From: Candidatus Brockarchaeota archaeon
GTDB lineage: Archaea; Thermoproteota; EX4484-205; DTQO01
Reading direction: 5' to 3'
Assembly (NCBI GenBank): GCA_017601265.1
Contig: JAFNJA010000066.1
Span: forward strand, 3,682 to 10,688
DNA: 7,007 bases
The position numbers and the translations under genes are program-made. The notes under the pieces were generated by a model. The model was not told the DNA's origin. It saw only the letters and a program-made list of their open reading frames with translations, and did not search any database. This document shows positions 1-4,630 of the stretch, in pieces (positions within the stretch are counted from its first letter, which is position 1; each line of letters opens with the position of its first letter).

Positions 1-730
1 GGGTCTCTTTTCTAGTTTCCGCGTTAAGTGCGACCAACGCGGCAGTGTCTCGGCCGCGGCTGTCCATCATGTACAGGACTTTCCCAGTTTTGTCAAGCTC
101 GATGACATCGGTGGTCAGGGAGTCCTCCATGTCGATCTTGGCGAAGGGCTCCCAACCATCTTCCGTGCGCTTTAGCAGCTCGTTGCCGCCGTCAGGCGTC
201 GTGCGCCTCGCGAATCGAGCTTTGAGGTCGTCGTCGGTTACGAAGGCTGTGAAGCCCTCGTTCTTCGCCAAAAGGCGCCTTTCGCCCGTGGTTAGGTCGA
301 GCAGGTGAAGGTCGTGAAGTCTTGGATCTCGATCGTTGGTGGAGATCAGAATCTCTTCTGGAAACTTGTGGCTGACCCTTTCGATTCGGGCCTGCACCCC
401 CTCCATCGGGGTGAGGTCCCTCGTCTCGCCTCCTTCCAGATCGGTAATGTAGATGTGCCAATTTTCGTCTCCGGCCTTGTCCTGGACGTACAATACGTGG
501 TTGTTGGTGAACGCCCAGGCGTAGAAACGGATGCCGCGGCAGGTATCACTCGTAACTGGCCTTGCCGCCTCCGGGTCGTCGGAGGGCCCGACCCAAACGT
601 TCAGCACGCCATTTACTGGAGCCAAGTAGCCTATCTTGGAACCGTCCGGACTGAGTCGCGCCTGCGTTTTGTCTGGGTTTCCGAACAAGACCTTTCTCGG
701 TATGAGTGGCGCAACGTGTTGCCTTGCCAT
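1..730 (-). CDS. S9 family peptidase, N-terminal part (partial, runs off the left edge)
   Basis: Reading the minus strand from the ATG at 730 gives 243 open codons to the window edge. The start (MARQHVAPLIPRKVLFGNPD) and a following SPDGSKIGYLAPVNGVLNVWVG-like stretch at residues 27-48 are typical of S9 serine peptidases (acylaminoacyl/prolyl oligopeptidase group). Repeated beta-propeller blades follow: HIYITDLEGGETRDLTP (residues 92-108), LHLLDLTTGERRLL (141-154), then a blade starting near 190 and ending in a KVLYMMDSRGRDTAALVALN stretch at 217-236. In this family the propeller gates a C-terminal alpha/beta-hydrolase domain with the Ser-Asp-His triad; that domain lies outside the window, so activity cannot be judged. 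There is no signal peptide, so it is probably cytoplasmic and acts on peptides. An in-frame TGA at 737-739 precedes the start; GTG at 736 is the only other choice. Arginine codons are mixed (9 AGR, 11 CGN by my count). Confidence 0.9.
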   Translation of the reverse strand, partial: MARQHVAPLIPRKVLFGNPDKTQARLSPDGSKIGYLAPVNGVLNVWVGPSDDPEAARPVTSDTCRGIRFYAWAFTNNHVLYVQDKAGDENWHIYITDLEGGETRDLTPMEGVQARIERVSHKFPEEILISTNDRDPRLHDLHLLDLTTGERRLLAKNEGFTAFVTDDDLKARFARRTTPDGGNELLKRTEDGWEPFAKIDMEDSLTTDVIELDKTGKVLYMMDSRGRDTAALVALNAETRKET

Positions 731-736
731 ATCCAC

Positions 737-850
737 TCAAGTAACGGTTTGCAACAAATAAAAGACTTCTTTGTCGGGAAGAACGGAGATGAACGTTGCC
801 TTCCCCCCAAACGCGTTACGTTGCGCTTGGCGAATCGCGTCCCGCTCCAT
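737..850 (-). CDS. Possible small ORF of 37 residues upstream of the S9 peptidase
   Basis: The minus strand carries an ATG at 850 preceded by a GAGG four bases upstream, then 37 codons ending in TGA at 737-739, six bases before the peptidase ATG. The peptide begins MERDAIRQAQRNAFGG, continues with an alternating hydrophobic stretch (KATFISVLPDKEVFYLLQ), and ends QTVT. The composition looks protein-like: an amphipathic start followed by two strand-like segments. I do not recognise a family. It could be a real small protein co-transcribed with the peptidase, the surviving end of a decayed gene, or chance. The TATA-like box inside it, and a plus-strand reading frame over the same bases, argue for caution. 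Confidence 0.27.
   Translation of the reverse strand: MERDAIRQAQRNAFGGKATFISVLPDKEVFYLLQTVT
755..764 (-). promoter_or_regulatory. TATA-like box for the S9 peptidase
   Basis: On the minus strand these bases read CTTTTATTTG, an AT-rich island in GC-rich surroundings. An archaeal start site about 26 bases downstream would fall near 734, only a few bases before the ATG at 730. This predicts a leaderless or nearly leaderless mRNA and fits the lack of a clear Shine-Dalgarno site. The box lies inside the small candidate ORF at 737-850, so that ORF and this promoter partly compete as explanations. Confidence 0.5.
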
Positions 851-869
851 TTCGCCTCAGAAGGCCGGG

Positions 870-1155
870 ATGAAGGACTTGAAGGAAGACTTCGCGAGCC
901 ATGAACTGGCGGTACGGTACCGTTTGGAGCGAGCGCAGACAGATGGTTTCGGATTTCTTCTCGGAGTTGGCATCGAAATGAAAGGGCTTAATCTACGAAG
1001 AGGCCTTGGAACTGAGCTTCCAATACGGAAAAGTCGCGAAGCTCTTGGGCGCGGCTAGGAAAAAGGAGCTTCCCGACGGAGGCAAGATCAAGTGCCTCGA
1101 TGAAGCGCGCAAGGCCGAGGGACGCTGCCTGGATCGGGTCGAAAAACTGCTTTAA
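870..1155 (+). pseudogene. Small broken gene of unknown family, about 95 codons
   Basis: Two plus-strand frames look coding but do not join. From ATG 870 one frame reads MKDLKEDFASHELAVRYRLE up to about 940. A frame one base later then reads RQMVSDFFSELASK at 937-978, meets an in-frame TGA at 979-981, and continues as GLIYEEALELSFQYGKVAKL, then RKKELPDGGKIKCLDEARKA, ending DRVEKLL with TAA at 1153-1155. Joined, these give a highly helical, charged protein of about 95 residues with no obvious membrane segment. At least one frameshift near 937-948 and one nonsense codon would be needed. An alternative join is a single extra base near 978-987 (ATGAAAGGG). I recognise no family. The stop lies 49 bases before the isomerase start, and the isomerase promoter overlaps its end. 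It could be a decayed gene, an assembly error, or two unrelated short frames. Confidence 0.38.
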
Positions 1156-1167
1156 AAGATTTAAACC
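1150..1167 (+). promoter_or_regulatory. TATA-like region for the isomerase gene
   Basis: The bases CTTTAAAAGATTTAAACC hold two overlapping TATA-like cores (TTTAAAAG and TTTAAA). Expected start sites about 26 bases downstream fall near 1180-1190, leaving a short leader of 15-25 bases before the ATG at 1205. No good Shine-Dalgarno site is seen in that leader. Confidence 0.45.
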
Positions 1168-1204
1168 AAAGACGCTTTTCAGCCAATGCCTCGGTTTGAA
1201 AACC

Positions 1205-2047
1205 ATGTACGTCGGTTGCTCATGCTTGGTTTGCTCCAAGCGAAAATACCCCACTTTGCGGGAGGCTTTGCGTAAAATCAAGGAGCTTGGGTTCGGCGCG
1301 TTCGACTTGGACGCTTTCGAGGGCTGGCAGCGGATAAACCCCTCGGAACTGCCGTCCGTTAGTGAAGCTTGGGTTAGGCGGTTCGTGGAAGAGGTCCAGA
1401 GTTCGGGGCTGAAAGCAAGTTCGTTCAACTGCTCCCCCAGCAAGGAGCTGACAGATCCAGATGACGGAGCGTTCGAGAGGTACAAGGCAGAGTTTTTAGC
1501 GCTTCTTGAACTCGCCGAAAAGGTTGGCTGCCCGAACATCACGCTCCAACCTGGTGCCTTTGCGGAAGGATCGAGGCCGGAGGAAATCCTGGAAACCTTG
1601 AGCGCCCGCTTGCTGGAGCTTTGCGAATTGAAAGAAGGATACAGCGCAAGCGTGAGCCTCGAAGGTCATGCTAACACGGCGATCGAAAATCCGAAGCTTG
1701 CTTTGGATCTTGTCAGCGGCCTTTGGCCCCTCGTGGGATTCACGTACGATCCGAGCCACTTCGTCATGAAGAGCATTGCCCTCCCCGAGACTGAAAAGCT
1801 GCTGGATTACACGCTCCACGTGCACGTGCGCAACGCTTCCTTCGGGAAGATGCAGGACGAGGTGGCAAGAGGCGAGGTCGACTTCAAGTGGCTGGTCAAA
1901 GCGCTTAGGTCCCGTGGATACGGGGGAGCGCTGGCGATCGAGTATTTCGACGATTTCGACTCGGATTTCTCGAACGTCCTTGAACTGCGGGAGCTCTTGG
2001 TCAAGCTCGGGGCGAGCGCTCTGCCCCCTAGGATCGGCTTGGCCTAG
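1205..2047 (+). CDS. Sugar phosphate isomerase/epimerase, xylose-isomerase-like TIM barrel
   Basis: A 280-residue protein of the AP-endonuclease-2/xylose-isomerase-like TIM-barrel superfamily, where soluble enzymes interconvert sugars or polyols through a divalent metal. The expected metal-binding pattern is present: Glu153 in SLEGH, Asp182 and His185 in YDPSHF, His205/His207 in LHVHVRN with Arg209, and Glu246 in AIEYFD. The N-terminal strand-helix unit (residues 17-38, ending GAFDLDAF) is typical. Length is normal. I chose ATG 1205 because the frame extends upstream to 1100 with an uncharacteristic basic stretch that crosses the TATA-like region. Unusually for the fold, the first strand holds three cysteines in seven residues (CSCLVC, 5-10). 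It is followed after 165 bases by the MetE-like gene on the same strand. Substrate cannot be told from sequence; the DegT aminotransferase nearby suggests a sugar, amino-sugar or inositol-like compound. Arginine codons are mostly CGN (9 of 15), unlike the next gene. Confidence 0.87.
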   Translation: MYVGCSCLVCSKRKYPTLREALRKIKELGFGAFDLDAFEGWQRINPSELPSVSEAWVRRFVEEVQSSGLKASSFNCSPSKELTDPDDGAFERYKAEFLALLELAEKVGCPNITLQPGAFAEGSRPEEILETLSARLLELCELKEGYSASVSLEGHANTAIENPKLALDLVSGLWPLVGFTYDPSHFVMKSIALPETEKLLDYTLHVHVRNASFGKMQDEVARGEVDFKWLVKALRSRGYGGALAIEYFDDFDSDFSNVLELRELLVKLGASALPPRIGLA

Positions 2048-2063
2048 ATCGGCCTGTTAATTG

Positions 2064-2122
2064 GGCAACCGCGGCGTTGCCGACGCAGCCCTAAAGGGTA
2101 AAATGGGCTGCGCTTGGACGCC
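2064..2122. repeat. Inverted repeats between isomerase and MetE-like gene
   Basis: Two perfect hairpins sit side by side: GGCAAC (2064-2069) with GTTGCC (2076-2081), and CGCAGCCC (2084-2091) with GGGCTGCG (2105-2112) around a 13-base loop. The second can be lengthened by GGCGT (2073-2077) pairing with ACGCC (2118-2122), but this competes with the first hairpin. They lie after the isomerase stop and before the TATA-like region of the next gene. A role in 3'-end formation or mRNA stability of the isomerase transcript is likely. There is no oligo-T tract after them, so this is not a standard terminator. Confidence 0.55.
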
Positions 2123-2140
2123 AGACGCATTTAGGGCTTG

Positions 2141-2156
2141 TTAAAGCAATTATACG
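2141..2156 (+). promoter_or_regulatory. TATA-like region for the MetE-like gene
   Basis: TTAAAGCAATTATACG is the AT-rich island upstream of this gene. Placing the start site about 26 bases downstream of either core gives 2170-2178, leaving a leader of about 35-43 bases before ATG 2213, long enough to carry the GAGG ribosome site. Confidence 0.45.
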
Positions 2157-2200
2157 CGCCTGTTACACCATGCAAGGCAGGATAGCGGTTAACGGGCGTC

Positions 2201-2204
2201 GAGG
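2201..2204 (+). promoter_or_regulatory. Shine-Dalgarno site for the MetE-like gene
   Basis: GAGG ends eight bases before ATG 2213 and supports that start. It is the best-placed ribosome site for any plus-strand gene here and fits the longer leader predicted from the upstream TATA-like region. Confidence 0.5.
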
Positions 2205-2212
2205 CGTTTGGA

Positions 2213-3151
2213 ATGGGGTTGAAGTTGGCTTGCGCAGGGAGCCTTCCGCCGATGGGAGATCCTATAAGGTACCCCTTCTCGCACATAGAGTTCTGGCTCG
2301 AGAAGCTGATCTCTTACCGATACTGCATCGTAGGCACGGGCGAACCCGGGGGGAGGGAAAGGCACGGTTTGGTCGAAAGGTTCACTCGGGACATGGAGGG
2401 CGTCGAGATAAGATTCACAGGAAGCAAAGCGAAAAGCTACTGCACCGGCAGGATAAGGCCGAAACCGGATCTAGGAGGTTCGGAGGAGATTTTGGAGGTC
2501 AAGCATCTCGCCAAGGTCGCTCCGGGCGGGGTTTTGTTGAAGGCGACAATCACGGATCCGGTCACGATAGGCTTCGAACTAGTGGCGAACGACCCGAGCT
2601 TGGCAAGGAGGTATCCGGAAATATACGAAGACGTTGAGAAAGCAATCGAACCGATCGTTTTGGCGATATCCGACTACGTCGACGTGGTGCAATTCGACTG
2701 CCCGTCGCATTTGGCAAGGCCGATCAGGGAGCCTTGGAAGCACTTGAATGAACTTTCGAGGAAGGTTAGGAAAAGGACTTGGTTGCACATAGATGGGGAC
2801 GTAAGCAAGATGTTTCCGGCGCTTTTAAAGGAATACGACGTGGACGTCATCAACCTCAACATCCACGGAAAGGAGGAGGAAAACAATCTCAAGGCGATCG
2901 CGAATTTCGGTAAAGCGCTGGAGGAGCGGGGGAAGAAGCTTGCTCCGGCCGTAGTCAACACCCAGATAAGCGACGACGTACTAGAGGTAGAGGCGGTGGA
3001 AACCATCCTTTCCAGGATCGTCAAGCTTTCTTCGTTCCTGGACCTCGGCGAACTCGAGGCTGTCACGCCGGGATGCGGGCTGAGGATACTCGGGAACGCT
3101 ACCCAAACGATTCTCGAGAGGCTCAGGGACGCGGTCGGAAAGCTTGATTGA
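2213..3151 (+). CDS. MetE-core-like (UROD/MetE superfamily) TIM-barrel protein with altered zinc site
   Basis: A 312-residue soluble protein matching the length and layout of the archaeal cobalamin-independent methionine synthase core (C-terminal MetE domain only). Shared marks are ATITDPVTIG (111-120), the helix ending before VVQFDCP (158-164; the family usually has QxDEP), LHIDGD (191-196), VDVINLNIHG (210-219), and AVTPGCGLRI (283-292). True MetE binds zinc through His-x-Cys, a Glu 22 residues after that Cys, and the Cys of TPDCGL, to activate homocysteine for methylation. Here the equivalents are His192, Asp194, Asn216 and Cys288, so two of four ligands differ. It may transfer a methyl or other group to a different thiol or nucleophile, or be a non-zinc paralog; I would not call it methionine synthase. 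ATG 2213 is supported by GAGG. Arginine codons are strongly AGG (18 of 21 are AGR), unlike the isomerase upstream. The next gene starts 56 bases after the stop. Confidence 0.8.
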   Translation: MGLKLACAGSLPPMGDPIRYPFSHIEFWLEKLISYRYCIVGTGEPGGRERHGLVERFTRDMEGVEIRFTGSKAKSYCTGRIRPKPDLGGSEEILEVKHLAKVAPGGVLLKATITDPVTIGFELVANDPSLARRYPEIYEDVEKAIEPIVLAISDYVDVVQFDCPSHLARPIREPWKHLNELSRKVRKRTWLHIDGDVSKMFPALLKEYDVDVINLNIHGKEEENNLKAIANFGKALEERGKKLAPAVVNTQISDDVLEVEAVETILSRIVKLSSFLDLGELEAVTPGCGLRILGNATQTILERLRDAVGKLD

Positions 3152-3173
3152 AATTCGACGCTTCGCCTTGGAA

Positions 3174-3183
3174 ACGCTTATCT
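3174..3183 (+). promoter_or_regulatory. TATA-like box for the aminotransferase
   Basis: CGCTTATCTT follows the purine-rich GGAAA (3168-3172), which may serve as a BRE. A start site about 26 bases downstream falls near 3204, giving a nearly leaderless mRNA for ATG 3208. A GAAGGG at 3199-3204 is only three bases from the ATG, probably too near to act as a ribosome site. Confidence 0.35.
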
Positions 3184-3207
3184 TGACATCTCTAAGCTGA
3201 AGGGCGC

Positions 3208-4524
3208 ATGCCGGATCTCGCCCTTTTGGGAGGAAGCAGGGCCGTAAAAACGGATCCAGGCGACATGTTCACGTGGCCGATCGTTACGAAGGAGGTCGAG
3301 GAAGCGGTGCTTGAGGTGCTGAGGGCCGGGAAGATGTCGGACATCGATGTAACGCAGAGGTTCGAGGAGGAGTTCGCGAAATGGCATGGCGTTAAGTACG
3401 CCCTCGCGCACAACAACGGGACGTCAGCCATACACTCCGCGATGTTCGGCCTCGGCATAGGGCATGGGGACGAGGTCATTTGCCCAAGCCTGACGTATTG
3501 GGCTTCGTGCCTGCCGGTCTACAGCCTTGGGGGAACGGTCGTTTTCGCGGACGTTGACCCAGAAACGCTGTGCATCGACCCGAAAGACGTGGAGCGCAGG
3601 ATCACGGAAAGGACGAAGGCCATCGTCGCGGTCCACTATACCGGCATGCCGGCCGACATGGACGCCATAATGGAGATAGCGCGGAGGCGGCGACTGAAGG
3701 TCATAGAGGACGCGTCCCACGCCCACGGAGCGCTTTACAAGGGCAGGCTCGTCGGTACGATCGGCGACGTGGCGTGCTTCTCCATAATGTCCGGCAAGTC
3801 CTTCGCCGCCGGGGAAGGTGGGATGATGATAACGAACGACAGGCGCGTTTACGAGCGCGCGGTCGTCTTCGGGCATTACGAGAGGCATTCTTCCACGATC
3901 CAGCTCGAAGACCTGAAGGCCGGAGCCGGGCTCCCGTGGGGCGGATACAAGTACAGGATGCACCAGCTCACTTCCGCGGTCGGGATCGTGCAGCTCAAGA
4001 AATACAAGGGCGAGATGGAGGAGATAGACAGGGCAATGAACTACTTTTGGGACCGGCTGGAGGGGGTTCCAGGAATGAGGGCCCACCGCCCCCCGAGGGG
4101 GTCTGGAACGACTAAGGGAGGGTGGTACGCCCCGCTGGGTCACTACAAGTCGGAAGAGCTCGGGGGCCTCTCCATACACCGATTCTGCGAGGCTCTGAGG
4201 GCAGAGGGGGTCCCGTCCTCGCCAGGAGGCAACCAACCTCTGCACCTCCACCCGATCTTCAACACGATCGACGTCGACGGCCAGGGCAGGCCGACTAGCG
4301 TGGACGTTAGGCAGCCTCCTGGAAGCCTCCCGGTCTCCGAAAGCGTCGGGGAGAAAATTTTCAGCGTCCCTTGGTTCAAGCATTACCGCCCAAAGGTGAT
4401 AGACGAGTACGTCGAAGCTTGCCGGAAGGTCGCTGAGAACTACGAGGACCTTTTGCCGGGAGATGTTGGGAGGAAGGAAGGGGAAGGGGGCTGGGGTTTA
4501 ACCTCGCGTCTGAGGAGGCGTTGA
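3208..4524 (+). CDS. DegT/DnrJ/EryC1/StrS family PLP-dependent aminotransferase
   Basis: A 438-residue cytosolic PLP enzyme. The start LALLGGSRAV (4-13) is typical of the family. The PLP phosphate loop is at NNGTSAIHSA (69-78), the Asp that pairs with the pyridine nitrogen is Asp168 in IEDASHAHGA, and the Schiff-base lysine is Lys197 in FSIMSGKSFAAGEGG (191-205). Family members transfer an amino group to keto-sugars or keto-inositols, or act as PLP dehydratases. The C-terminal stretch PLHLHPIFN (344-352), RPTSVDV (361-367), GSLPVSE (372-378) and IFSVPWFKHYRP (384-395) matches, from memory, a subgroup often found with sugar catabolism genes rather than antibiotic or O-antigen clusters. Residues after about 417 (GRKEGEGGWGL and an Arg-rich end) look like a low-complexity tail added to the fold, encoded by a G-rich tract. 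The gene is convergent with the membrane protein downstream. Amino donor and acceptor are unknown. Confidence 0.9.
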   Translation: MPDLALLGGSRAVKTDPGDMFTWPIVTKEVEEAVLEVLRAGKMSDIDVTQRFEEEFAKWHGVKYALAHNNGTSAIHSAMFGLGIGHGDEVICPSLTYWASCLPVYSLGGTVVFADVDPETLCIDPKDVERRITERTKAIVAVHYTGMPADMDAIMEIARRRRLKVIEDASHAHGALYKGRLVGTIGDVACFSIMSGKSFAAGEGGMMITNDRRVYERAVVFGHYERHSSTIQLEDLKAGAGLPWGGYKYRMHQLTSAVGIVQLKKYKGEMEEIDRAMNYFWDRLEGVPGMRAHRPPRGSGTTKGGWYAPLGHYKSEELGGLSIHRFCEALRAEGVPSSPGGNQPLHLHPIFNTIDVDGQGRPTSVDVRQPPGSLPVSESVGEKIFSVPWFKHYRPKVIDEYVEACRKVAENYEDLLPGDVGRKEGEGGWGLTSRLRRR

Positions 4525-4595
4525 GGGCCCATCTTCTCGCTATCCGCTCATCGATCGAGATCGCCAGCTGGAGTTACGCCGCGCTTGTAAATGGT

Positions 4596-4601
4596 AAAAA
4601 A
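4596..4601 (-). terminator. Oligo-T terminator of the membrane protein gene
   Basis: Thirty bases past the stop of the minus-strand gene, the minus strand reads GTTTTTTACC, a six-T run of the type that ends archaeal transcription. No T-run of this kind follows the convergent aminotransferase on the plus strand in the 106-base gap, so its transcript may extend into the antisense of the membrane protein gene. Confidence 0.5.
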
Positions 4602-4630
4602 CGTGCGTGCTTCCCGCGGTTGGGCAAACC

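Noticed and set aside
305..904. Long plus-strand open frame of 199 codons
   Set aside because: It is antisense to the S9 peptidase, whose minus-strand frame gives clear propeller repeats and a family-typical N-terminus.
914..923. 10-bp perfect palindrome ACGGTACCGT
   Set aside because: Single short palindrome inside the broken gene with no second copy or promoter context.
988..1542. Minus-strand frame of 184 codons over the isomerase start
   Set aside because: Antisense shadow; Ser/Leu-rich product with no recognisable family.
3424..4383. Minus-strand open frame of 319 codons opposite the aminotransferase
   Set aside because: High-GC shadow frame; the plus strand has all PLP-enzyme motifs.
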